Source: an uncultured Marmoricola sp. (GTDB lineage Bacteria; Actinomycetota; Actinomycetes; Propionibacteriales; Nocardioidaceae). Taken from it: a stretch of 16,677 bases of DNA. The stretch is from NCBI RefSeq assembly GCF_943913695.1, contig NZ_CALTZE010000087.1, positions 1-16,677 of the forward strand. The letters run 5' to 3'. The notes beneath the pieces were generated by a model. The model had not been told where the DNA came from and searched no databases. It saw only the letters and a list, made by a program, of their open reading frames with translations. Shown here one piece after another: positions 6,017 through 12,595 of the stretch; within the stretch, counting starts at the first letter, position 1; every line of letters starts with the position of its first letter. The translations under genes and the position numbers were made by a program.

Positions 6017-6907
6017 GTGCGCCCCGACCTTGTCCTGCCCGACCTCGCCCTGCCCGACCTCGCACTGCCCGACCCCGAGCTCGTCGACCTCGGAGGGATC
6101 AGCGTCGCCACCTGGACCATCGGCCCCCCGGGCGATGCCGGACCCGACGTCGTGCTCTGCCACGGCACCCCGTGGTCGGCGGCGACGTGGGCGCTGGTCG
6201 CACGGCGGCTCGCGACGCACCGCCGGGTCCGGCTCTGGGACATGCCCGGGTACGGCGCCTCGCCCTCGACGCCGCGGCTGGACCTCGCCACCCAGGCCGA
6301 GCGCTTCGCCAGGCTCCTCGAGCTGTGGGGCCCGACGCCACCGCACGTGGTCGCCCACGACATCGGCGGGGCGGTGGCGCTCGGCGCGCACCTGCTCCAC
6401 GGTCGCGACTACGCCAGCCTCTTCCTCTGGGACTCCGTGGTCCTGGACCCCTGGGGGTCCGCCTTCTTCACCCTCGCCGCCGAGCACGGAGAGGTCCTCG
6501 CCCGCCTGCCGGCTCCGCTGCACCGCGCGCTCGTGCGGGAGTACGTCGACGGCGCGACGGTCGCGCCCGTCGCCCCCGAGCACCTCGAGCAGCTCGCGTC
6601 GACCTGGACCGGCGAGGAGGGCCCCGAGCGGTTCTACCGCCAGATCGGCGCCCTCTCCGCCGAGCACACCCGCCCGCTCGTCGCCCGCCTCGGCGAGGTG
6701 CGCTGCCCGACGCGGGTCGGCTGGGGCGAGGACGACCCGTGGCTGCCGGTCGAGCAGGCCGGGCGCCTGTGCGACCTGCTCCCGGGAGGCAGCACGACGC
6801 TCGTCGTGCCCGGGGCCGGCCACCTGGTCGCCCTCGAGCAGCCCGAGGCGGTGGCCGCGGCGATCGAGAGCTTCCTGGGCTCGTCGCCGCGCGGTCTGGT
6901 GGGCTAG
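6017..6907 (+). CDS. Alpha/beta hydrolase with Asp nucleophile (epoxide hydrolase/dehalogenase-like)
   Basis: This 296-residue soluble alpha/beta-hydrolase has HGTPW at 49-53 (oxyanion region), the nucleophile elbow VVAHDIGGAV (111-120) with Asp115 in place of Ser, the probable acid Asp240 in GWGEDDPW (235-242) and the catalytic His269 in GAGHLVALEQP. An Asp nucleophile with HGTP and a cap (about 138-225) is the pattern of epoxide hydrolases and haloalkane/fluoroacetate dehalogenases; which one cannot be decided. The first 19 residues contain a threefold D-L-(A/V)-L-P repeat absent from the fold. The GTG start follows a -10 by seven bases under MerR control, suggesting an inducible detoxification or catabolic role. 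Its stop shares CTAG with the converging LacI gene. Confidence 0.88.
   Translation: MRPDLVLPDLALPDLALPDPELVDLGGISVATWTIGPPGDAGPDVVLCHGTPWSAATWALVARRLATHRRVRLWDMPGYGASPSTPRLDLATQAERFARLLELWGPTPPHVVAHDIGGAVALGAHLLHGRDYASLFLWDSVVLDPWGSAFFTLAAEHGEVLARLPAPLHRALVREYVDGATVAPVAPEHLEQLASTWTGEEGPERFYRQIGALSAEHTRPLVARLGEVRCPTRVGWGEDDPWLPVEQAGRLCDLLPGGSTTLVVPGAGHLVALEQPEAVAAAIESFLGSSPRGLVG
6026..6070 (+). repeat. Three 15-bp tandem repeats inside the hydrolase 5' end
   Basis: Units at 6026-6040, 6041-6055 and 6056-6070 read GACCTTGTCCTGCCC, GACCTCGCCCTGCCC and GACCTCGCACTGCCC. Each encodes one D-L-x-L-P pentapeptide. The frame is kept, so the array lengthens the N-terminus without breaking the gene. Confidence 0.85.
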
Positions 6908-8004
6908 GGCGTCCAGCCGCGCTGGCTGGAGCGGCGTACGACGAGGCTGGGCTCCAGCATGCGGCCCTGCTCCTCGACCGGCTTGTGGGCGAGCACGCGG
7001 TGCAGGATGCGCACCAGCTCCACCGCCACCTGCTCCAACGGCTGCCGCACGGAGGTGAGACCGGGCCACACGACCTGGGCCGCGGCGGAGTCGTCGAAGC
7101 CGACCACGCCGACCTGCTCACCGGGCTGCAGCCCGCGCTCGGCCAGGGCGTGCAGCACGCCGACGGCGAGGGTGTCGCTCGCGCAGCAGAAGGCGGTCAC
7201 CGTGGGGTCCTCCAGGACGCGGTGGGCGGCCATGCGAGCGGCGTCGACGTTGTCGGAGAGGCGTACGCCGAGGCCCGCGACGTCGTGGCCCGCCTCGCGC
7301 ATCGCGGCCTCCCACCCCGAGCGCCGGTCCTGGCTGATGCGCGAGGAGCGCTCCCAGCCGAGCCAGGCGATGCGGCGGTGACCCTGCTCGAGCAGGTGCC
7401 GCGTCGCGAGCCGCGCGCCGGCCGCACCGTCGACGTCGATCCACGCGTGGTCGGCGCCCGGGTCGTCCCAGGGGCGGCCGAAGGCCACGAACGGCGCGCC
7501 CCGGTCCTGCAGGAAGCCCGCCTGCGGGGTGCCGGCATAGGTGTCGGTCACGACGAAGGCGTCGACCGCGGTCGAGCGCAGCAGGTCCTCGTAGCCGTCG
7601 AGGGGGTCCTCCGGGTCGCCGGAGAAGAGCAGCACGTGGTGACCGGTGCGGGAGGCGGCCTCGACGAGGCTGTGCAGGAAGCGGTCCATCAGCGCGTTGC
7701 TGGTGCCCTCCTGGGCGGGCTCGAAGCGCAGCCCGACCAGGTGGGAGGAGCGGGTACGCAGCTGGCGTGCGGCTCGGTTGGGCGAGTAGCCCAGCCGCTC
7801 GACCACGGCCTGCACCCGCACCAGGGTCTCGGGGCGTAGCAGCTCGGGGTTGTTGAGCGCGTTGGAGACCGTCTGCCGCGAGACCCCCGCCGCCTCGGCG
7901 ACCGTGGCGAGCGTGGGCGGCCCGTCGCTGGCCGGGAGACGCGCAGGCTCTCGTCGGCCCGGCTGACGCAGGTGCGACGCGGGGGTGCGCGGTGTGCTGG
8001 ACAT
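6904..8004 (-). CDS. LacI-family transcriptional regulator
   Basis: This 366-residue repressor-type protein has a LacI helix-turn-helix at 31-52 (PTLATVAEAAGVSRQTVSNAL), hinge SPNRAARQLRTRSS (74-87), and a periplasmic-binding-protein-like ligand domain, e.g. LVGLRFEP, VDAFVVTDTYAGTP, GWERSSRISQDRRSGWEAAM, FCCASDTLAVGVLHAL and VGVVGFDDSAAA. It should bind a sugar or related small molecule. About 30 basic/polar residues precede the HTH, more than usual. The frame is open from 8055, but ATG 8004 has GCGAGG five bases upstream and leaves the operator (8020-8031) untranslated. No sugar transporter or catabolic operon is next to it, so its regulon lies elsewhere or it controls mainly itself. Confidence 0.93.
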   Translation of the reverse strand: MSSTPRTPASHLRQPGRREPARLPASDGPPTLATVAEAAGVSRQTVSNALNNPELLRPETLVRVQAVVERLGYSPNRAARQLRTRSSHLVGLRFEPAQEGTSNALMDRFLHSLVEAASRTGHHVLLFSGDPEDPLDGYEDLLRSTAVDAFVVTDTYAGTPQAGFLQDRGAPFVAFGRPWDDPGADHAWIDVDGAAGARLATRHLLEQGHRRIAWLGWERSSRISQDRRSGWEAAMREAGHDVAGLGVRLSDNVDAARMAAHRVLEDPTVTAFCCASDTLAVGVLHALAERGLQPGEQVGVVGFDDSAAAQVVWPGLTSVRQPLEQVAVELVRILHRVLAHKPVEEQGRMLEPSLVVRRSSQRGWTP

Positions 8005-8019
8005 GGTGACCTCGCCTTG

Positions 8020-8031
8020 TGGAACGTTCCA
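8020..8031. promoter_or_regulatory. Palindromic LacI-type operator upstream of the LacI gene
   Basis: TGGAACGTTCCA is a perfect 12-bp palindrome with the central CG typical of LacI-family operators. It lies 16-27 bases upstream of the LacI ATG, right after the -10 TACAGT and over the predicted transcription start, so it suits autorepression. It is about 90 bp from the radA -10, too far for simple repression of radA. I saw no second copy in this window. Confidence 0.8.
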
Positions 8032-8037
8032 ACTGTA
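8032..8037 (-). promoter_or_regulatory. -10 element of the LacI gene promoter
   Basis: TACAGT on the minus strand abuts the operator; transcription starting about seven bases later would fall within the palindrome. A convincing -35 was not found. Confidence 0.5.
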
Positions 8038-8122
8038 GTGCGTGCCCCACCCCACGACGCCGCCACCTGCCCTCCTCGGCCTCCCCCGCCTGTCGCGCCC
8101 CGGGGTTGTCGGTGGTCGCGCC

Positions 8123-8128
8123 TAGGTT
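8123..8128 (+). promoter_or_regulatory. -10 element of the leaderless radA promoter
   Basis: TAGGTT is followed by six bases and the radA ATG at 8135, with no Shine-Dalgarno between. This predicts a leaderless transcript. Confidence 0.6.
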
Positions 8129-8134
8129 GCGTGC

Positions 8135-9586
8135 ATGGCCACCCAGAAGTCGTCGTCGAAGTCCTCCAAGCCGGGTCACCAGTGCCAGGAGTGCGGGTGG
8201 GAGACCGCCAAGTGGGTCGGCCGCTGCGGTGAGTGCCAGGCCTGGGGCACGGTCGTGGAGCGCGCCGCTCCGCGCAGCCGGGTGCAGGCGGGCCCCGTGA
8301 GCGCCCCGGCGCTGCCGATCGGCCAGGTCCCCGTCGAGCACGCCTCCTCGCGCACCAGCGGCGTCGCGGAGCTCGACCGCGTCCTGGGCGGTGGGCTCGT
8401 GCCCGGGGCCGCGATCCTGCTCGCCGGTGAGCCCGGCGTCGGCAAGTCCACGCTGCTGCTGGAGGTCGCCGCCCAGACCGCCGGCACCGGACGACGCGTG
8501 CTCTACGTCAGCGGCGAGGAGTCCGCGGCGCAGGTGCGCATGCGCGCCGACCGCACCGGCGGCATCCACGACGAGCTCTACCTCGCGGCCGAGACCGACC
8601 TCGCGGCCGTGCTCGGCCACGTCGAGCAGGTGCGCCCGACGCTGCTCGTCGTCGACTCGGTGCAGACCATCAGTGCCGGCGACGTCGAGGGCGTGCCCGG
8701 CGGGGTCACCCAGGTCAAGGAGGTCTCGGCCGCACTGGTCCGCATGGCCAAGCTCCGCAACATCACCGTCGTGCTGGTCGGCCACGTGACCAAGGACGGC
8801 ACCATCGCCGGCCCGCGGGTGCTCGAGCACCTCGTCGACGTGGTGCTCCACTTCGAGGGCGAGCGCACCTCCCGGCTGCGCATGGTCCGCGCGGTCAAGA
8901 ATCGCTTCGGCCCGGTCGACGAGATCGGCTGCTTCGACCTCTCGGCGACCGGCATCGTGGCCATCACCGACCCGACCGGCCTCTTCCTCGACGACCGCAC
9001 CGCCGCCGTGCCGGGCAGCTGCGTGACGGTGAGCATGGAGGGCCGCCGTGCCCTGCTCGGCGAGGTGCAGGCGCTGGTGACGCCCAGCGCGCTGGAGAAG
9101 CCGCGCCGGGCCACCTCGGGCGTCGACCCCTCCCGGCTGGCGATGGTGCTGGCGGTGCTCCAGCAGCGGGCCGGCATCCGGCTCGCCGGCCACGACGTCT
9201 TCTGCTCCAGCGTGGGCGGTGCCCGGCTGACAGACCCGGGCAACGACCTGGCGCTCGCGATGGCCGTGGTCTCGGCGTGGTGGGACCGGCCGCTCTCGCG
9301 CCAGGCCGTGGCCGTCGGCGAGATCGGCCTGTCGGGCGAGGTGCGTCGGGTGCGCGACCTCGGGGCGCGGCTCTCCGAGGCCGCCCGCATGGGCTTCCGC
9401 TCCGCCATCGTGCCGGTCGAGCGCCACGACACCCGCGCCCACCAGCCGGGCGAGAGCATGGTGCTCGACGGCCTGCGGGTGCTCGAGGTCGACACCGTGC
9501 GGCAGGCGCTCCAAGCCCTCAAGGTCGACCGCGAGACCCGGGTCGCCGGGCTCGAGCGCTCCCCCGGGCAGGCGCGGCCCTTCTGA
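8135..9586 (+). CDS. radA: DNA repair protein RadA
   Basis: This 483-residue DNA-dependent ATPase/branch-migration factor works with RecA in recombinational repair. Features in order: a four-cysteine zinc finger CQECGWETAKWVGRCGEC (17-34; C17, C20, C31, C34), a RecA-like core with Walker A GEPGVGKST (98-106), Walker B LLVVDSVQ (170-177), the RadA-specific KNRFG (255-259), and a C-terminal Lon-protease-like domain from about 275 (GRRALLGEVQALV through VGEIGLSGEVRRV). Length is normal. ATG 8135 is fixed by the zinc finger and the leaderless -10. disA follows after 36 bases; in mycobacteria RadA is reported to bind DisA and restrain its c-di-AMP synthesis, and the gene pair is conserved. Confidence 0.97.
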   Translation: MATQKSSSKSSKPGHQCQECGWETAKWVGRCGECQAWGTVVERAAPRSRVQAGPVSAPALPIGQVPVEHASSRTSGVAELDRVLGGGLVPGAAILLAGEPGVGKSTLLLEVAAQTAGTGRRVLYVSGEESAAQVRMRADRTGGIHDELYLAAETDLAAVLGHVEQVRPTLLVVDSVQTISAGDVEGVPGGVTQVKEVSAALVRMAKLRNITVVLVGHVTKDGTIAGPRVLEHLVDVVLHFEGERTSRLRMVRAVKNRFGPVDEIGCFDLSATGIVAITDPTGLFLDDRTAAVPGSCVTVSMEGRRALLGEVQALVTPSALEKPRRATSGVDPSRLAMVLAVLQQRAGIRLAGHDVFCSSVGGARLTDPGNDLALAMAVVSAWWDRPLSRQAVAVGEIGLSGEVRRVRDLGARLSEAARMGFRSAIVPVERHDTRAHQPGESMVLDGLRVLEVDTVRQALQALKVDRETRVAGLERSPGQARPF

Positions 9587-9610
9587 GCCGCACGGTGGGC
9601 CCTCAGCCAC

Positions 9611-9616
9611 TAGGCT
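9611..9616 (+). promoter_or_regulatory. -10 element of a leaderless disA promoter
   Basis: TAGGCT lies in the 36-base radA-disA gap, followed by six bases and the disA GTG at 9623. disA can therefore be transcribed on its own even if radA transcripts also run into it. Confidence 0.6.
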
Positions 9617-9622
9617 GACCCG

Positions 9623-10708
9623 GTGGCTTCCCCCGACCGCACCGCCGACGCTGCCCGCCTGCGTACGACGCTCGCGCGCATCGCCCCCGGCACGACGCTG
9701 CGCGACGGGCTCGAGCGCATCCTGCGCGGTCGCACCGGCGCCTTGATCGTGCTGGGTCTCGACGCCGGGGTGGAGAGCATCCTCACCGGCGGCTTCACCC
9801 TCGACGTGCCCTTCTCCCCGACGGCGCTGCGCGAGCTGGCCAAGATGGACGGCGGCATCGTGCTCGACCGCGACATCACCCGGATCCACCGCGCCAACGT
9901 GCACCTGATGCCCGACCACACGATCCCCTCCGAGGAGACCGGCACCCGCCACCGCACCGCCGACCGGGTGGCCAAGCAGACCGGGTTCCCGGTCATCTCG
10001 GTCTCCCAGTCGATGCAGATCATCGCGATCTACGTCGGCGACCTGCGCTACACCCTCGAGGACTCCGGCCAGATCCTCTCCCGCGCCAACCAGGCGCTGG
10101 CGACGCTGGAGCGCTACAAGGTGCGCCTCGACGAGGTCTCCAGCACCCTCTCCGCGCTCGAGATCGAGGACCTCGTCACCGTCCGCGACGTCGCCGTCGT
10201 GGCCCAGCGCCTGGAGATGGTGAGCCGGATCGCGCGCGAGATCGACGACTACGTCAACGAGCTCGGCACCGACGGACGGCTGCTCTCGCTGCAGCTCGAG
10301 GAGCTGGTCACCGGGGTCGACGCCGACCGGGCGCTGGTGGTGCGCGACTACCAGGCCGGCGGACGCCGCTCGCTGCAGGTCGAGGAGGTGCTCGGTGGCC
10401 TCCAGGAGCTCTCCCCCGCCGACCTCGTCGACATCGGCCAGGTCGCCCGCGCTCTGGGCCTGGGCCAGGGCGAGCACCTCGACGGCGCCGTCGCGCCCCG
10501 GGGCTACCGGCTGCTCGCCAAGGTCCCGCGGCTGCCCGCCACCGTGGTCGACCGCCTCGTCGACCACTTCGGCAGCCTGCAGAAGCTGCTCTCGGCCAGC
10601 GTCGAGGACCTCCAGACCGTCGACGGCGTCGGCGAGCTCCGCGCCCGCAGCGTCCGTGAGGGCCTCTCCCGCCTCGCCGAGTCGAGCATCCTCGAGCGCT
10701 ACGTCTGA
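9623..10708 (+). CDS. disA: DNA integrity scanning protein DisA, diadenylate cyclase
   Basis: This 361-residue enzyme makes c-di-AMP from two ATP and links DNA integrity to second-messenger level as an octamer. The N-terminal DAC domain (about 10-150) has LGLDAGVESILTGGF (44-58), KMDGGIVLD (74-82) and GTRHRTADRVAKQTGFPV (107-124), containing the RHR motif. The helical spine runs about 151-290, and the C-terminal helix-hairpin-helix DNA-binding domain is seen at LSASVEDLQTVDGVGELRA (323-341). The active-site motif usually written DGA is DGG here (76-78); the catalytic Asp remains. GTG 9623 follows a leaderless -10. radA lies upstream; a hairpin-bearing repeat follows the stop. Confidence 0.96.
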   Translation: MASPDRTADAARLRTTLARIAPGTTLRDGLERILRGRTGALIVLGLDAGVESILTGGFTLDVPFSPTALRELAKMDGGIVLDRDITRIHRANVHLMPDHTIPSEETGTRHRTADRVAKQTGFPVISVSQSMQIIAIYVGDLRYTLEDSGQILSRANQALATLERYKVRLDEVSSTLSALEIEDLVTVRDVAVVAQRLEMVSRIAREIDDYVNELGTDGRLLSLQLEELVTGVDADRALVVRDYQAGGRRSLQVEEVLGGLQELSPADLVDIGQVARALGLGQGEHLDGAVAPRGYRLLAKVPRLPATVVDRLVDHFGSLQKLLSASVEDLQTVDGVGELRARSVREGLSRLAESSILERYV

Positions 10709-10709
10709 G

Positions 10710-10757
10710 TCACGGCCCGGAGGGTGAGCTCGCGAACCCTCCGATCCAGGCCGGGAG
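10710..10757. repeat. Direct repeat copy 1 with inner hairpin
   Basis: This 48-bp copy pairs with 10815-10861 (47 bp); they differ by one substitution and one base indel. It contains an 8-bp perfect stem CGGAGGGT (10718-10725) / ACCCTCCG (10736-10743) around GAGCTCGCGA. It begins two bases after the disA stop. Confidence 0.9.
10718..10743 (+). terminator. Probable disA terminator hairpin
   Basis: The stem lies 10 bases past the disA stop. It has a 10-base loop and no T-tract, as is common in actinobacteria. The same sequence forms a stem on the minus strand, so it could also serve the converging gene. Confidence 0.5.
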
Positions 10758-10814
10758 GTCGAGGTGCGACGACGCCGTCCCGACGGAGGAGGGAGGGCGC
10801 CGGAGCCTCGAGAC

Positions 10815-10861
10815 TCACGGCCCGGAGGGTGAGCTCGCGAGCCCTCCGACCAGGCCGGGAG
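10815..10861. repeat. Direct repeat copy 2 with inner hairpin
   Basis: Second copy of the 10710 repeat, about 58 bp beyond the end of the first. Its stem CGGAGGGT (10823-10830) / GCCCTCCG (10841-10848) keeps the loop GAGCTCGCGA; the A-to-G change turns a T-A pair into a T-G wobble, so the fold survives in RNA. Confidence 0.9.
10823..10848 (-). terminator. Probable terminator of the converging membrane-protein gene
   Basis: This hairpin lies 21 bases downstream of the stop at 10869 on the minus strand. It is the second-copy version of the disA hairpin, so each of the two converging genes meets one copy first. No T-tract. Confidence 0.45.
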
Positions 10862-10868
10862 CGCCGGC

Positions 10869-11657
10869 TCAGCCCCTCGGGCTGGCCGACCTCGTCGGGG
10901 ACGGCGTACGCGAGGGGGACGGGCTGGCCGACGTCCTGGCCGACGGCGTGGCCGAGCCGGCGGTGGCCGACGGCTTCGGCTTGGGGGTCTTGGTGACGTA
11001 CTTGACGCTCGGCGGCAGCAGCTCGAAGCGCAGCTCGGAGGGCTGCGAGCCCTGCACCGAGACCAGTGCGTCGTAGTAGCCGGGGAGCGCCCACCGCGAG
11101 AAGTCGCCGCAGCCACGGTCGGAGGCGCGCGAGCTCCACGTCACCGTGACGTCGGTCGGCTCGGCGCTGCGCACCACCACCTCCTCGCGAGGCACGGCCT
11201 GGGGGCAGTCCTGGGAGCGCCAGAAGTCGCGGCCCTTGTCGTCGGTGATCTTCAGCACCAGCGAGTCCGGCGCCACCTCGAAGGTGCACGCGGGCTGGGT
11301 GCCCTGGAGTGCCACCTGGATCTGCACCGGACCGCCGCCCTCGGGGTCCTCGAGCGTCGGCAGCGCACTGATGTCCTGCGGGTCGCACTCCCCCGAAGGC
11401 TCGGCGGGGGCGACGTTGGTGGCCTGCTTGCGCTTGATCGTGGCCGGACCCGTCGGGCCGAAGCTCGGTGACGCACTCGGCGCCGGGCGGGCACCGGCGG
11501 GCCTGGCCTGCTCGGTGGTCTGGTCATCGGTGCCGGTGCCCCCGACCAGGTGGGCGATGCCGACGACCGTGCCGACGACGAGCACGAGCAGCAGGGTGCG
11601 GCGAAACCAGTAGACCCGCTGGGGCAGGCGTCCCCGAGGTCGGCGTGCAGCACCCAT
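10869..11657 (-). CDS. Membrane-anchored hypothetical protein between disA and mutY
   Basis: This 262-residue protein has a short basic N-terminus, one membrane helix TLLLVLVVGTVVGIAHLVGG (21-40) without lipobox or signal-peptidase site, a Pro/Ser/Ala linker (50-72), an outer beta-rich domain (about 88-218) with Cys91, Cys124, Cys151 and Cys183 (possibly two disulfides), and a low-complexity Ser/Pro/Thr tail (223-262). It is probably anchored with its domain outside the membrane. From memory it matches the place and orientation of M. tuberculosis Rv3587c, a conserved membrane protein of unknown function beside disA. ATG 11657 is chosen over GTG 11690 because TAGCGT lies eight bases upstream of it. 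Confidence 0.85.
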   Translation of the reverse strand: MGAARRPRGRLPQRVYWFRRTLLLVLVVGTVVGIAHLVGGTGTDDQTTEQARPAGARPAPSASPSFGPTGPATIKRKQATNVAPAEPSGECDPQDISALPTLEDPEGGGPVQIQVALQGTQPACTFEVAPDSLVLKITDDKGRDFWRSQDCPQAVPREEVVVRSAEPTDVTVTWSSRASDRGCGDFSRWALPGYYDALVSVQGSQPSELRFELLPPSVKYVTKTPKPKPSATAGSATPSARTSASPSPSRTPSPTRSASPRG

Positions 11658-11665
11658 GTGGCGAC

Positions 11666-11671
11666 ACGCTA
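11666..11671 (-). promoter_or_regulatory. -10 element of the leaderless promoter of the membrane-protein gene
   Basis: On the minus strand TAGCGT is followed by eight bases and the ATG at 11657. If the earlier GTG (11690) were used, this hexamer would lie inside the coding region, so it also argues for the shorter protein. Confidence 0.55.
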
Positions 11672-11709
11672 GTGGCGCACCCGCGCTCACCCGTGGAGCA
11701 ACGCCGGGG

Positions 11710-11715
11710 GATCAT
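11710..11715 (+). promoter_or_regulatory. Weak -10-like element before mutY
   Basis: GATCAT is followed by seven bases and the mutY ATG at 11723. It keeps the A2 and T6 of TANNNT but not T1. It fits the leaderless spacing seen elsewhere in the window. Confidence 0.35.
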
Positions 11716-11722
11716 CGCCTCG

Positions 11723-12595
11723 ATGAGCACGCTGCACGCACCGGTCCTGGAGTGGTACGCCGCGCACGCGCGCGACCTGCCCTGGCGGGGCCCGGGCGCG
11801 ACGCCGTGGCGGGTGATGGTGAGCGAGTTCATGCTGCAGCAGACGCCGGTCGCGCGGGTGCTCCCGGTCTTCGAGCAGTGGCTCGAGCGCTGGCCGACGC
11901 CGACCGCCCTCGCGGGTGCGGCGAGCGGCGAGGCGGTGCGGGCCTGGGGTCGCCTGGGCTACCCGCGTCGCGCCCTGCGGCTGCACGCCGCGGCGACGGC
12001 GATCCGCGACCAGCACGGCGGCGAGGTGCCGGCGGCCTACGACGACCTGCTCGCGCTCCCCGGCGTCGGCGACTACACCGCCAGCGCGATCGCGTCGTTC
12101 GCGTTCGGGGCCCGCCACCCCGTGCTCGACACCAACGTGCGCCGCGTGCTCGCGCGAGCGGTCTCGGGGGTCGAGCACCCGGGGCCCTCGGTGACCCGTG
12201 CCGAGCGTGAGCTCGCGACGTCGCTGCTGCCCGGCGCCGACGACGCCCCCACCTGGGCGGTGGGGCTGATGGAGCTGGGCGCCCTCGTCTGCACCGCCGC
12301 CTCACCGCGCTGCGGGGCCTGCCCGGTCACGGCACAGTGTGCGTGGGTCGCGGCCGGGCGTCCGGCGTACGACGGCCCGCCCCGCCGCGCGCAGGCCTGG
12401 GCGGGCACCGACCGTCAGGTGCGCGGCCGGTTGATGGCGGTGCTGCGCGAGGCCGAGGGCACCGTCTCCGGCGACCGGATGGCGCAGGCCTGGCACGAGC
12501 CGGTGCAGCGCGAGCGGGCGCTGGCCGGCCTGCTCGACGACGGGCTCGTGGTGCGCGTCCAGGATCGCTACGCCCTGCCGGGGACGCCGGTGTGA
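11723..12595 (+). CDS. mutY: A/G-specific adenine DNA glycosylase MutY
   Basis: This 290-residue base-excision-repair enzyme removes adenine mispaired with 8-oxoguanine. It shows the catalytic Glu in SEFMLQQTPV, the helix-hairpin-helix LPGVGDYTASAI, the catalytic Asp in VLDTNVRRVL, and the [4Fe-4S] cluster pattern C-X6-C-X2-C-X5-C in CTAASPRCGACPVTAQC. The C-terminal part that reads 8-oxoG is short (about 70 residues), as is usual in actinobacterial MutY. An upstream in-frame GTG (11693) would add ten unconserved-looking residues; ATG 11723 fits homology better. No Shine-Dalgarno at good spacing is visible. It is divergent from the membrane-protein gene by 65 bases and overlaps the next gene by GTGA. 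Confidence 0.95.
   Translation: MSTLHAPVLEWYAAHARDLPWRGPGATPWRVMVSEFMLQQTPVARVLPVFEQWLERWPTPTALAGAASGEAVRAWGRLGYPRRALRLHAAATAIRDQHGGEVPAAYDDLLALPGVGDYTASAIASFAFGARHPVLDTNVRRVLARAVSGVEHPGPSVTRAERELATSLLPGADDAPTWAVGLMELGALVCTAASPRCGACPVTAQCAWVAAGRPAYDGPPRRAQAWAGTDRQVRGRLMAVLREAEGTVSGDRMAQAWHEPVQRERALAGLLDDGLVVRVQDRYALPGTPV

Noticed and set aside
5600..7069. Extended 489-codon reading of the MerR gene
   Set aside because: Only the last 120 codons are MerR-like; the rest lies antisense to the hydrolase and would delete the divergent promoter.
8020..8031. LacI operator controlling radA
   Set aside because: The radA -10 is about 90 bp away and radA is a housekeeping gene; the site overlaps the LacI gene's own start site instead.
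7118..11116. Very long minus-strand open frame (1332 codons) opposite radA and disA
   Set aside because: It is a high-GC shadow: low-complexity Ala/Gly/Arg/His/Asp/Val product, no domain, and it covers radA and disA, which are unmistakable.
11657..11690. Longer start (GTG 11690) for the membrane protein
   Set aside because: It would place the TAGCGT -10 inside the coding region and add eleven residues before an ordinary basic N-terminus and membrane helix.
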